NCBI RefSeq assembly: GCF_025200715.1
Contig: NZ_CP104143.1
Span: 62,001 to 126,000 of the forward strand
Length of the DNA: 64,000 nt
Source of the DNA: Rhizobium sullae
GTDB lineage: Bacteria > Pseudomonadota > Alphaproteobacteria > Rhizobiales > Rhizobiaceae
Reading direction: 5' to 3'
In this document: one piece after another, positions 27,640-36,294 of the stretch
Numbering within the stretch: the stretch's first letter is position 1
Layout of the letters: each line of letters begins with the position of its first letter
Translations under genes and position numbers: made by a program
The notes under the pieces: model-generated
Databases searched by the model: none
What the model was told of the DNA's origin: nothing
What the model saw: only the letters and a program-made list of their open reading frames with translations

Positions 27640-27954
27640 ATGAAGGCGAGAACCCTGGTTGTGATTTCGATAGCGCCGATCGCGGCCGTTCTTGCCGGAT
27701 GCGTCAGCTATGCCGAGAAACCTGTTCTTTATCCCGTCGGCAGCCCGGTCAATCCGCCATTCGTTGCCCACGCCATGTGCATCGGCGAAGCCAATGCGAT
27801 GTACGGCGAAGCGATGCAGCAAAACAAACTGCGCGCACAGATGACTGGCGATTACCATGGCGCCGAAGCGGAAGCGCTCTCACGCGACGCTGCGCGCAGG
27901 CAGTATGACGCCTGCGCCTCGTCAGAAGGCTATCGCGCGGTCTACGATCGATAG
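27640..27954 (+). CDS. Small hypothetical lipoprotein
   Basis: A 104-residue protein with a lipoprotein signal: KARTLVVISIAPIAAVLAGC, where LAGC is the lipobox and Cys21 the lipidated residue. The mature part is short and soluble-looking with no domain I recognise (CIGEANAMYGEAMQQ and a Cys near the end). GGAGAG before the ATG supports 27640 over the longer frame from 27580. A function cannot be assigned; it stands alone. Confidence 0.72.
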   Translation: MKARTLVVISIAPIAAVLAGCVSYAEKPVLYPVGSPVNPPFVAHAMCIGEANAMYGEAMQQNKLRAQMTGDYHGAEAEALSRDAARRQYDACASSEGYRAVYDR

Positions 27955-28238
27955 GGCAGCGACAGGATGCTCTCTTTGAAGGTAGGTGAAACGGCTTGTT
28001 GGCCGGTGTGGCAGCATCTGTATACGGCCGTTCCATGAACTCGGCTCATATGAGTTGCACTAAATGCAAAAATGCAATAGATATAAAACTGCAATAATTG
28101 AAGGATAGGATCCGATCCAATTGGGATGAAAGACTGGACGTGCGCTGCGCCGGACCAGTGACGCCTTGGAATTGCCATTCTGAAGGCGATGGCGGCTGGA
28201 TAATCACATTGCATTTCAAAAAAAGTGGGCTAATCAAC

Positions 28239-28901
28239 ATGACCGCAGACATTGTATGCTCCGATTTCCTGCATTTCTTCCGCTCATGGGTAAGCAATCC
28301 ACTCCGCGTCGCCGCGATCGCTCCCTCTGGGGTTTCGCTCGCCAAGCTGATGACGAAGGAGATCGCCGCGCTTGACGGGCCGATCATCGAACTGGGACCT
28401 GGCACGGGTGTTTTCACACGCGCGCTGCTCGCCCGAGGCGTCAGAGAGGCGGATTTGACGCTGATCGAATACGGGCCTGAATTCATCAGCAACCTTAAAG
28501 CACGCTTTCCGTACTCTCGCGTCCTGCAGATGGACGCGGGGCAATTGGCTCACGCCGACATCTTCGAAGGCGAGCCGGTGGGGGCGGTGATCAGCGGTCT
28601 GCCGCTGCTTTCGATGTCGCCACGCAAAATCACCGCCATCCTTGCCGGTGCTTTCACCTACATGCGGGCCGGCGGTGCGTTTTATCAGTTCACTTATGGG
28701 CCGCGCTGCCCCGTGCCGCGTCCGATCCTCGACCGCATGGGGCTCAAGGCAACGCATATCGGCGGCACGATGCGTAACCTGCCGCCTGCTGCAGTCTACA
28801 GAATTTCGCGCCGCAAGCCGCTTGAGCTCTCGCGGGAGCGCTTCAAATATCATCGCAGGGAAGAGGAAATTGGCGCGGCCGCCAAAGCGACTGACGGCTG
28901 A
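28239..28901 (+). CDS. SAM-dependent methyltransferase, PmtA-like (phospholipid N-methyltransferase family)
   Basis: A 220-residue class I methyltransferase. The N-terminal FLHFFRSWVSNPLRVAAIAP is like the membrane-proximal start of Sinorhizobium-type PmtA; motif I is IIELGPGTGVFTRALL, and LTLIEYGPEF is the acidic post-I region. PmtA enzymes methylate phosphatidylethanolamine on the way to phosphatidylcholine. The resemblance is to the family, so another lipid or rRNA substrate remains possible. The ATG at 28239 was preferred to the frame opening at 28098 because homologous sequence begins there. It is followed 15 bp later by a TetR regulator, likely in one operon. Confidence 0.8.
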   Translation: MTADIVCSDFLHFFRSWVSNPLRVAAIAPSGVSLAKLMTKEIAALDGPIIELGPGTGVFTRALLARGVREADLTLIEYGPEFISNLKARFPYSRVLQMDAGQLAHADIFEGEPVGAVISGLPLLSMSPRKITAILAGAFTYMRAGGAFYQFTYGPRCPVPRPILDRMGLKATHIGGTMRNLPPAAVYRISRRKPLELSRERFKYHRREEEIGAAAKATDG

Positions 28902-28916
28902 GGCATCCGAACGCAG

Positions 28917-29552
28917 ATGACTGAATTGAAAAAAGCCGGCGCGACGGAAGGCCGCCGCGAACGCAAGCGGCGGCAGACGCGCGAGCGCATCGAGCAGGCG
29001 GCAATGACGCTGTTCCTCGAACGCGGGTTCGATGCCACGACGATCGAGGACATCACCGAATCCGCCGACGTATCGAAGCGCAGCTTTTTCGACTATTTCC
29101 CCTCCAAGGAAGAGGTCGTCTTCGCCTGGCAGGATTCCTTTGCCGGCCATCTGATGGCTGCCATCGCCGCAAGGCCGAAGAGCGAGCCGCCCCTGAAGGT
29201 CGTTGAAGAAGCGATCGTGGAGACCGTCGTCGCTTCTGCCAATGAACGCGGTCTCGCCCTTGGCGAACTCATCCGTCGCACGCCGGTGCTAAAAGCGCGC
29301 GATCAGATGAAGTATGCAAAACTTGAGCAGAAGCTGACGGAAGCACTGATCGCAAGAGGCGGCCAAGGGAAGGAAGTCCGGGCACGCATGCGCCTCCTCT
29401 CGGCGGTCGTCATCGGAGCCTTGCGCGTCGGCGGCGAACGCTGGCAGGAACGTCCGTCAGAAGGCCCGTTGGAGGCCTTTGCCCGAGAGCTTTTTGCGGA
29501 TCTTTGGAAGATGCTGGCGGATTTTGGGGATGAGGCGAAAAATCGGCGCTAG
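28917..29552 (+). CDS. TetR-family transcriptional regulator
   Basis: A 211-residue regulator. The N-terminal HTH is RERIEQAAMTLFLERGFDAT, then TIEDITESADVSKRSFFDYF, a clear TetR signature; the C-terminal ligand domain is not recognisable. It lies immediately downstream of the PmtA-like gene in the same direction, so it probably regulates that unit. The cuckoo-type sRNA follows 160 bp later. Confidence 0.9.
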   Translation: MTELKKAGATEGRRERKRRQTRERIEQAAMTLFLERGFDATTIEDITESADVSKRSFFDYFPSKEEVVFAWQDSFAGHLMAAIAARPKSEPPLKVVEEAIVETVVASANERGLALGELIRRTPVLKARDQMKYAKLEQKLTEALIARGGQGKEVRARMRLLSAVVIGALRVGGERWQERPSEGPLEAFARELFADLWKMLADFGDEAKNRR

Positions 29553-29712
29553 GCTATCGCGCTCTGTCGGAATGATTTTTTGACCAGCTGATCAAAATTG
29601 CTGCAAAATGAGGCGTCTTCGCAAAATTCGGCGCCGAGCCATGCGAAAGACGCATTGCTGCATTGCGGTAATAACCCTGTTCTCGATCAAATCGATTAGG
29701 TATTAATAGCTT

Positions 29713-29828
29713 CGTAAGCAGCGCACTCCTCCTCCCAGCGCTCTTACGCAGACTGGTAACACTCCTCCTCCCAGTTGCCAGTCAGGATCAAGAGCCCGGT
29801 GCACCTCCTCCCGCGCCGGGCTCTTTTC
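29713..29828 (+). ncRNA. Cuckoo/ar14-type small RNA with three CCUCCUCCC loops
   Basis: Three consecutive hairpins each expose CCTCCTCCC. Hairpin 1 (29713-29748) has an 11-bp stem with one bulged C. Hairpin 2 (29751-29783) has a 10-bp stem with one G-U pair. Hairpin 3 (29790-29825) has a 13-bp stem with one G-U pair, followed by TTTCTATTT, a rho-independent terminator. Loops 1 and 2 are the same 13 bases. The motif is an anti-Shine-Dalgarno sequence. This layout matches the rhizobial cuckoo (ar14) family and resembles CcsR RNAs of Rhodobacter. TATTAA at 29701-29706 could be the -10 box; the -35 is not clear. The strand is set by the terminator. The rest of the 417-bp spacer (29553-29969) shows nothing else. 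Confidence 0.88.
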
Positions 29829-29969
29829 TATTTCAGCCCTGGAAAATCAGTTGCCCATCTACGCGATGGCCATCCAGCCGTTGCCTTATTTGACTCTCTT
29901 CGCGCCCACGGCTTATTTGAGCAGCAGCAGCCGTAGTGCGTTCAGCCAGGCGTCGATGTTGGAGTAGGC

Positions 29970-31244
29970 ATGTTTGACGGATCGGGGGCCATGCAGAAGA
30001 CGCTTGCGAGCCTCACGCTCGCTGCCTTCCTGTTATCGGCCTGCGGCGGACGGCACATCGGCGTGATGACGCCAGTGGGGTCGGTGCAGCCGGGCACCTC
30101 GAAAGTCGATCTTCTTGTCGCAACCACGCGCGCACGGGACAACGATCCCGCCGTCCTCTTTTCCGGCGAGCGCGGCACCGGCCTGATGGTCAATGCGGTC
30201 AACGTTTCGATACCGCCGGATGCCAATCGCAAGATCGGTCAGGTGCAATGGCCAAAGCGCCTGCCGGCAGATCCGCTCCGCGATTTCGTCACCGTCTCGG
30301 TCGATCCGCTGGAAGGCGAACGGGCAGGCGAGGTCTGGTTGAAGAGCCATATGCCGAAGAGCCGCCGTGTGCTGGTTTTCGTCCATGGCTTCAACAATCT
30401 CTACGAGGATGCTGTCTACCGCTTCGCGCAGATCGTTCACGATTCGCATGCGGACGTGGCGCCGGTCGTCTTCACCTGGCCGTCGCGCGGCAGCATCTTC
30501 GACTACAACTACGACAAGGAAAGCACGAATTATTCCCGCGATGCGCTGGAAGAGCTGCTGCGCCGCACCGCCCAGAATCCGGCAGTCAGCGATATCACGA
30601 TCATGGCCCATTCGATGGGCACTTGGCTGACGGTCGAGGCGCTGCGCCAGATGGCGATCCGGGATGGGCACGTCGCAAGCAAGATCAACAACGTCATCCT
30701 TGCCTCCCCCGATCTCGACGTCGATGTCTTCGGCCGGCAGTTCGTGAGCCTCGGCGAGGAGAGGCCGCACTTCACCATCTTCGTTTCGCGGGACGACCGT
30801 GCGCTGGCACTTTCGCGCCGCATTTCCGGCAATGTCGATCGCCTCGGCCAGATCGATCCTTCGGCGGAGCCCTATCGCAGCAAGCTCGAGGCGGCGGGCA
30901 TTACCGTCCTCGATCTCACCAAGCTCAAGGGCGGCGACCGGCTGAACCACGGCAAATTCGCTGAAAGTCCGGAAGTGGTGAAGCTGATCGGAGACCGGCT
31001 GATCGCTGGCCAGACGATTACGGACTCGCAGGTCGGTCTCGGCGAAGCGGTCGGGGCGGTCGCAATGGGCGCCGCGCAAACGGTCGGAAGTGCGGCCAGC
31101 GTTGCCGTCAGCACGCCGATTGCGATCTTCGATCCGCGCACGCGCCGCAACTATGATGCCCAGCTAAAGCGCTTCGGCCAGTCGATGGAAAATACCGCGG
31201 GCTCTGTCGGCGATACTGTCGGCGCCGGCTTGCCGACACAATAA
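29970..31244 (+). CDS. Lipoprotein alpha/beta hydrolase, DUF900 family
   Basis: A 424-residue protein with a lipoprotein signal whose lipobox LLSAC places the lipidated Cys at residue 25. The hydrolase core has VLVFVHGFNNLYEDAVYRFA, FTWPSRGS and the nucleophile elbow AHSMG with Ser215, typical of DUF900 (esterase/lipase-like) proteins. The C-terminal ~80 residues are Ala/Gly/Val-rich and look like a hydrophobic hairpin. The ATG at 29970 has GGAG five bases upstream; the ATG at 29991 gives a tidier signal peptide and cannot be excluded. Substrate unknown. Confidence 0.85.
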   Translation: MFDGSGAMQKTLASLTLAAFLLSACGGRHIGVMTPVGSVQPGTSKVDLLVATTRARDNDPAVLFSGERGTGLMVNAVNVSIPPDANRKIGQVQWPKRLPADPLRDFVTVSVDPLEGERAGEVWLKSHMPKSRRVLVFVHGFNNLYEDAVYRFAQIVHDSHADVAPVVFTWPSRGSIFDYNYDKESTNYSRDALEELLRRTAQNPAVSDITIMAHSMGTWLTVEALRQMAIRDGHVASKINNVILASPDLDVDVFGRQFVSLGEERPHFTIFVSRDDRALALSRRISGNVDRLGQIDPSAEPYRSKLEAAGITVLDLTKLKGGDRLNHGKFAESPEVVKLIGDRLIAGQTITDSQVGLGEAVGAVAMGAAQTVGSAASVAVSTPIAIFDPRTRRNYDAQLKRFGQSMENTAGSVGDTVGAGLPTQ

Positions 31245-31325
31245 AATTCCTCATAGGCATTCATCCCATTCTGATATATCACAGGGAAATCGTGGCGCTC
31301 AGGCCTTGCCTTGATGGATGATGAT

Positions 31326-32576
31326 ATGGCGAATGAGAGGAAGCAGACCGTCGCCGTTGTCGGCGCAGGCGTAATTGGGGCGTCGATTGCTTTCGAGCTG
31401 CAGCGGCGCGGATTTCAGGTGACGTTGATCGACAAGGGCGAACCGGGTCGTGGCGCGTCCTACGGGAACATGGCGAGCATCGCGCTCGATTTTGCGCCGG
31501 GTTCCGGTCCGGCGACGTGGAAGAAGATTCCCGGCTGGCTGATGGACCCCCAGGGCCCGGTTTGGGTGCGGCCTTCTTACGCTCCCAAAATGCTGCCATG
31601 GTTGCTGCGCTTCATTGCTGCCGGCCGCCCGTCCCGGTTGCGCGAGATCGAAGATGCGGGCATGAGTCTGACCCGCCAAGCGCCTGGCGATTTCCGAACC
31701 ATGCTTTCTGCAATCGGCGCGCCGGAACTCATGACGGAGGAAGGTTGCCTCGCCATCTATGAAACGGAAGCTGAATTCGCCGCCGACCGCGACCATATCG
31801 AGATGATGCAGCGCTACGGCTTCGATTTCGAGGTCCTGAACGGCGGCGCGATCCGGCACTACGAGGCGGAGCTTTCGCCCTCGATCGCCATGGCCGTGCT
31901 TTTGCCGGACAATAAATCGATCCGTGATCCCTACCAATTGGTAGTCAAGCTTGCGGATGCCGCTCAGGCGGCGGGCGCGCGCTTCGTGCCGGGTACCGTG
32001 CGCAATATCGAACGCAGGCCGGCGGGCGATGCTGTCGTACTGCTCGAAGGCGGTGGCAGCATCGAGGTCGACTCGGTGGTACTTGCAGCCGGCGTGCACA
32101 CGCGCGATCTTGCCGCAAAGCTTGGCGAGCCGATCCCACTGGAAACCGAGCGCGGCTATCACACGCAGATCATGAAGCCCGGCATCTCGATGCGCTATTC
32201 GATTATCTGGCCGCATCGCGCTTTCATGGTCACGCCGACGGCCGGCGGCATTCGCGTCGGCGGCAACGTCGAACTGGCGGGTCTCGACGCGCTCCCGGAT
32301 TTCCGCCGCCCGCGGGTGCTCGTGCGCCATGCGCAACGCGCGCTGCCGGGTTTGAAGATCGAAGAGACGACCGAGTGGATGGGTCATCGCCCGGCACTGC
32401 CGGATACGATCCCGATTATCTCGCCTTCATCGAAGATGCCCGGCGTCTGGTATGCAACCGGCCACGGCCATCTCGGCCTGACGCTTTCGGCGACGACAGC
32501 GCGGCTGATCGCCGATATGGTGATGGGCGTCAAACCCACGGTCGACATAATCCCCTTCCGCATAAACCGATATTAG
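31326..32576 (+). CDS. FAD-dependent amino-acid oxidase/dehydrogenase (DAO superfamily)
   Basis: A 416-residue flavoprotein. The dinucleotide-binding motif VAVVGAGVIGASIAFELQRR is at the N-terminus, with the acidic end of the second beta strand in VTLIDKGEPG; the C-terminal FAD contact GHGHLGLTLSATTAR is typical of D-amino-acid dehydrogenase (DadA) relatives. With the proline-racemase-like gene downstream, it probably oxidises an imino or D-amino acid such as D-hydroxyproline (inference). It heads a three-gene operon, 9 bp before the SDR gene. The start could be 31314 or 31326; both have poor ribosome sites, and MANERK was chosen. Confidence 0.85.
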   Translation: MANERKQTVAVVGAGVIGASIAFELQRRGFQVTLIDKGEPGRGASYGNMASIALDFAPGSGPATWKKIPGWLMDPQGPVWVRPSYAPKMLPWLLRFIAAGRPSRLREIEDAGMSLTRQAPGDFRTMLSAIGAPELMTEEGCLAIYETEAEFAADRDHIEMMQRYGFDFEVLNGGAIRHYEAELSPSIAMAVLLPDNKSIRDPYQLVVKLADAAQAAGARFVPGTVRNIERRPAGDAVVLLEGGGSIEVDSVVLAAGVHTRDLAAKLGEPIPLETERGYHTQIMKPGISMRYSIIWPHRAFMVTPTAGGIRVGGNVELAGLDALPDFRRPRVLVRHAQRALPGLKIEETTEWMGHRPALPDTIPIISPSSKMPGVWYATGHGHLGLTLSATTARLIADMVMGVKPTVDIIPFRINRY

Positions 32577-32585
32577 GAGGAACCA

Positions 32586-33296
32586 ATGTCCGATAGCACG
32601 AAGCCCGTAGCGCTGATTACCGGTGGCGGCCGCGGCATGGGCGAGGCGATCGCCCGCGAACTGGCCGCGCAAGGCTATCTTCTGGCCCTGATGTCGCCTT
32701 CCGAAAGCTGCGAAAAGCTGGCCTTCGAGCTTGGCGGCATTGCGTCACGAGGCGTGGCGGAAAAAGCCGAAGACATCCAGGCGATTTTCGACCTGACGAT
32801 GAAGACCTATGGCCGCATCGACGCCGTCGTGAACCACACCGGTCATCCGCCGAAGGGCGATCTCCTGGACATTACTGACGAGATGTGGACGCTCGGTTCC
32901 GACATGATGATCCTGTCGCTGGTGCGCATGGCACGCCTCGTGACGCCTGTCATGCTGAAGCAAGGCAAGGGCGCCTTCGTCAACATCACGACCTTCGCCG
33001 CCTATGAGCCGTCGCTGATCTTCCCCGTTTCCTGCACCTATCGCGCGGCGGCAGGCGCGTTCACGAAGCTTTATTCGGATCGGTATGCTGCGGATAATAT
33101 CCGCATGAACTGCATCCTGCCCGGCTATATCGACAGCCTCAACCACAAGCCTGAAACCGCCGACAAGATCCCGATGAAGCGCATCGGTCATATGGAAGAA
33201 ATCGCCAAGACCGCAGCCTTCCTGCTCTCTGATGGCGCGGGCTACATCACGGGTCAGAATATCCGCGTCGATGGCGGCGTCACGCGTCACGTTTGA
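32586..33296 (+). CDS. Short-chain dehydrogenase/reductase-like protein with altered active site
   Basis: A 236-residue SDR-fold protein. The cofactor motif is intact (ITGGGRGMGEAIA, residues 11-23). However, the usual NNAG is VNHTG (82-86), the catalytic-Ser strand reads NITTFAA, and the YxxxK motif reads YRAAA, so Tyr152 is kept but the lysine is replaced by Ala156. The C-terminal GYITGQNIRVDGGVT is normal. Either catalysis differs or the protein is a non-enzymatic homologue. AGGAGG precedes the ATG, and the gene sits tightly between the FAD oxidoreductase and the proline-racemase-like gene. Confidence 0.85.
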   Translation: MSDSTKPVALITGGGRGMGEAIARELAAQGYLLALMSPSESCEKLAFELGGIASRGVAEKAEDIQAIFDLTMKTYGRIDAVVNHTGHPPKGDLLDITDEMWTLGSDMMILSLVRMARLVTPVMLKQGKGAFVNITTFAAYEPSLIFPVSCTYRAAAGAFTKLYSDRYAADNIRMNCILPGYIDSLNHKPETADKIPMKRIGHMEEIAKTAAFLLSDGAGYITGQNIRVDGGVTRHV

Positions 33297-33308
33297 GGGG
33301 AGTAAAAA

Positions 33309-34346
33309 ATGAGGTGGAAGCGTACCATCCAGCTTCTGGACGTTCACTGCGAAGGCGAGATCGGCAGGGTCGCGATCGGCGGCGTGCCGAAGATCCCCGG
33401 TGAGACGGTCGCCGCACAGCTTCATTGGTTGAATACGGATCCCAAGGGCACTGAGCTTCGCCGCTTCCTCTGCCTCGAGCCGCGCGGCGCGCCGATCGGG
33501 TCCGTCAATCTGCTTTTGCCCGCCAAGCATCCCGATGCCGATGCAGCCTTCGTCATTCTTCAGCCGGATCAGGCGCATGCGAGTTCCGGCTCGAATTCGA
33601 TCTGCGTCACCACCGCGCTGCTCGAATCCGGCATCGTCGAGATGAAGGAACCAGAAACGGTCGTTACACTCGAGACCGCTGCCGGTTTGGTTAAGGCGGT
33701 GGCAACCTGCCGCGACGGTCGCTGCGAGAAGGTGCGGCTCACCATGGTTCCGGCCTTCGTCCATCAGTTGGACATCGAGATCGAAACGCCGCATTGGGGC
33801 AAGGTCAAAGCCGACATCTGCTATGGCGGCATCTTCTATGCGCTGATTGATGTCCGCCAGATCAACCTGACGATCGAGAAGGCAAATGCCGCAGGCCTCG
33901 TTCAGGCAGGCATGATCCTCAAGGAAATCATCAATCGTGATATCCCGGTCGTGCATCCGGAAATTCCGGCGATCTCCGGCGTTGCCTATGTGATGTTCCG
34001 CGATAGCGAGCCGGATGGCGCGGTGCGCACCTGCACGACGATGTGGCCCGGCCGCGCCGACCGCTCGCCCTGCGGCACCGGCAGTTCGGCGAACCTGGCG
34101 GCCCTCCATGCGCGCGGCAAGGCCAAGGCCGGCGACATCTTCAAGTCGCGCTCGATCATCGGCTCTGAATTCGAGGTCGGCTTGCAGGCGATAACCGAAG
34201 TTGCAGGCCGCCCGGCCATCATCCCGACGATCACCGGCCGCGGTTTCACTTTCGGCCTGTCGCAGGTGGCGCTCGACCCTTTCGACCCGCACTCGGGCGG
34301 CTTCGCGCTGACAGATGTCTGGGGACCGCAGGCGGGCGAGATTTGA
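33309..34346 (+). CDS. Proline racemase-superfamily enzyme, Ser/Cys type (hydroxyproline epimerase or trans-3-hydroxyproline dehydratase)
   Basis: A 345-residue member. The first catalytic position, Cys in MCGH of classical racemases, is Ser93 in SSGSNSICV; the second is kept as Cys255 in SPCGTGSSA. Ser/Cys members are known as 4-hydroxyproline 2-epimerases and/or trans-3-hydroxy-L-proline dehydratases, whereas Thr/Cys members are dehydratases and Cys/Cys ones racemases or epimerases. The upstream FAD oxidoreductase suits an epimerase followed by D-amino-acid oxidation. GAGGGGAG lies before the ATG. It is the last gene of the operon and nearly abuts (3 bp) the stop of the convergent RbsD/FucU gene. 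Confidence 0.85.
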   Translation: MRWKRTIQLLDVHCEGEIGRVAIGGVPKIPGETVAAQLHWLNTDPKGTELRRFLCLEPRGAPIGSVNLLLPAKHPDADAAFVILQPDQAHASSGSNSICVTTALLESGIVEMKEPETVVTLETAAGLVKAVATCRDGRCEKVRLTMVPAFVHQLDIEIETPHWGKVKADICYGGIFYALIDVRQINLTIEKANAAGLVQAGMILKEIINRDIPVVHPEIPAISGVAYVMFRDSEPDGAVRTCTTMWPGRADRSPCGTGSSANLAALHARGKAKAGDIFKSRSIIGSEFEVGLQAITEVAGRPAIIPTITGRGFTFGLSQVALDPFDPHSGGFALTDVWGPQAGEI

Positions 34347-34349
34347 GCG

Positions 34350-34826
34350 TCAATAGTCGAAAGGCTCGACGGTCGTCTTGACATGTTCGCCGGCAGCCTT
34401 CGGGTAGATGACGCCCTTGCGCAGGATGATGTTGGCGTAGAGGCGCGGCTCGCTCGTCTGAATGACGGCGTGGGCGGCGCGCACACGATTGTAGAAATCC
34501 TGGCCGACAAGTGGCGTCACGTCGCGGTGCGGCTCGTGCTTGGCGCAGCAGTCGATCATTTCCTCATGCACGGGATCGAGCTTGTCGCGCTCGGCCTTGA
34601 CGGTCGCGCGGAAGATCGCCTCAGGCACGAAATCGTCGATCGGCAGCACGCTTAGAACTGCGTCGAGCACCGGCACGATGCCGTGGCCGTCCAGGCGGAT
34701 CAGCCGCCGCGCATGCTCGACACCCGGATAATTGCCGTCGACGATGGCGATCTCGTCGCCGTGGCCCATCTCGCGCAATGTCGAGAGCAGTTGCGGACTC
34801 AAGAGCGGATCAAGTCCCTTCAGCAT
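34350..34826 (-). CDS. RbsD/FucU-family sugar mutarotase
   Basis: A 158-residue protein of the RbsD/FucU family, which interconverts sugar anomers. Typical segments are REMGHGDEIAIVDGNYPG and the C-terminal RLYANIILRKGVIYP. By length it is closer to FucU than to RbsD. AAGGAG seven bases upstream sets the ATG at 34826. It overlaps the end of frcR by 17 bases and reads the same way, so the pair is cotranscribed divergently from the fructose transporter; it may supply the anomer that the transporter or kinase prefers (inference). Confidence 0.85.
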   Translation of the reverse strand: MLKGLDPLLSPQLLSTLREMGHGDEIAIVDGNYPGVEHARRLIRLDGHGIVPVLDAVLSVLPIDDFVPEAIFRATVKAERDKLDPVHEEMIDCCAKHEPHRDVTPLVGQDFYNRVRAAHAVIQTSEPRLYANIILRKGVIYPKAAGEHVKTTVEPFDY

Positions 34827-36057
34827 TTTCAATCTCCTTGAAAAGCACGTTCTGGTCGGTTAGATAGCGCGCAAAAATCGGCAGGCTCGCGCCACCAATC
34901 GCGCGCGCTTGCGCGCCCACCACGCCCTCGATGATCTCTGGCATCACAACACCCTGCAGGTCGAGTTTCGCGGCCTCGCGGATTGTCGCGTTCACGATAC
35001 GCGTGCGCACCCAGCCGGGGAAGCCGCCGTCGATGACGGCAGCGCTGAAATCGACGATCGAGGCAGCGGCAACGACCGCCTGAGCCAGCGCTTTCGCAGT
35101 GTCCTGGATCCAGGTTTCCATCGGCTCGCCGAAGTCAATCCAGTCGTCGGCAGAATACCAAAGCGGCTGAGGATCGATGCCTTTCTCGCGCAGCATGTTT
35201 TCGAGCACGAAGATCGAGGCGATATCGAGAAGCTGGCGGTTTTCGCCGTTCTTGCCGCGTACCGGAAGCGGTCCGATCGCGCCGGCGGTGCCTGTGCGCC
35301 CGGAGAAGATGGCCGAATTGAGGACAATGCCGCCGCCGATGAAAGACCCTATGAAAAAATAGACGAAATCCGGATAGGACGGGCCGACGCCGAAGACGAG
35401 CTCCGCACCGCAGGCGCTGGTCGCATCATTTTGCAGATAGACCGGATAAGAAACGCGCGCGGCGACTTCGGCCTGCAGGTCGAACCCGCGCCAGACTTCC
35501 ATTGCGCCCTCCGGCGCACCGACCTCGTCTGCCCAGTTCCATAGCTCGAAGGGCGCGGCAATGCCGATTCCTGCGACCCGGCTCCGTTGCCTGTCGCTGA
35601 GCCTGCTTTCAAGCTCCCGGATACCGGAAATGATAAAGGCGAGAATTTCGTCCGGTTGCGGATAGGCATATGTCCGGTGCAACTGCATGCGGATGCGTCC
35701 GACGAAATCCATCAAAACCAGATCGGCGCTGCGCCGGCCCATCTTTACGCCGAAGGAATTGACGGCGTCGGGATTGAGACGCATCGGGATCGACGGCTGG
35801 CCGACGCGGCCGCGAACGGGCTCGCCTCTTGAAAGCAACCCCTCCCTCTCCAGTTCCCTCATGATGACGGAAACGGTTTGAGCAGAAAGGCCGCTGCGGC
35901 GTGCGATATCGGCCTTCGAAAGCGAGCCGTAGAGGCGCACCAGCGAAAGGACCAGCCGCTCGTTATAGGCGCGCACCCTGACCTGGTTCGCGCCTCCCGC
36001 CGGATTTAGAATTGGTGGTGTGCCCGGCGCGTGCGTCGGACCGTCCAAGGACGACAT
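34810..36057 (-). CDS. frcR: ROK-family repressor of the fructose transport operon
   Basis: A 415-residue protein with an N-terminal winged HTH (LSKADIARRSGLSAQTVSVI, about residues 46-65) and a C-terminal ROK sugar-kinase-like domain (FIGSFIGGGIVLNSAIFSGR and TAGAIGPLPV). The ROK CxCGxxGC zinc motif is not visible. It is divergent from frcBCAK, the same position as the Sinorhizobium frc regulator, so it most likely represses frc in the absence of fructose. The 237-bp spacer to frcB carries a plausible promoter and an AT-rich inverted repeat (GAATT and AATTC around 36115-36127). Confidence 0.85.
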   Translation of the reverse strand: MSSLDGPTHAPGTPPILNPAGGANQVRVRAYNERLVLSLVRLYGSLSKADIARRSGLSAQTVSVIMRELEREGLLSRGEPVRGRVGQPSIPMRLNPDAVNSFGVKMGRRSADLVLMDFVGRIRMQLHRTYAYPQPDEILAFIISGIRELESRLSDRQRSRVAGIGIAAPFELWNWADEVGAPEGAMEVWRGFDLQAEVAARVSYPVYLQNDATSACGAELVFGVGPSYPDFVYFFIGSFIGGGIVLNSAIFSGRTGTAGAIGPLPVRGKNGENRQLLDIASIFVLENMLREKGIDPQPLWYSADDWIDFGEPMETWIQDTAKALAQAVVAAASIVDFSAAVIDGGFPGWVRTRIVNATIREAAKLDLQGVVMPEIIEGVVGAQARAIGGASLPIFARYLTDQNVLFKEIENAEGT

Positions 36058-36141
36058 TGGCCACTCCTCCCGTTCATTGGCCTATGCCCGATTTTTAATC
36101 AACATGCCACATGGAATTAATAATTCAATTGGATTTATTTA

Positions 36142-36170
36142 TTGACAAGCGAATTTCTTTTCGTTCTTAA
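36142..36170 (+). promoter_or_regulatory. Candidate frcB promoter
   Basis: TTGACA at 36142-36147 and TCTTAA at 36165-36170 are 17 bp apart in an AT-rich stretch between frcR and frcB. The -35 is perfect, the -10 weak. Short symmetric sequences nearby could be FrcR sites. Confidence 0.5.
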
Positions 36171-36294
36171 TTGCGATCGTCAACAGTATGGGACGGCTTT
36201 GGAGGAGGCCTTTGACTGAATCCGCGATGTCGTCCTGTGTCTCAAATTCCGGTTCTGCCATGCGGGCGTTCCGGCTAATCTCTGGGAGGAGTTC

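Noticed and set aside
32745..34292. 515-residue minus-strand frame across the SDR and proline-racemase-like genes
   Set aside because: Antisense shadow of two well-supported genes.
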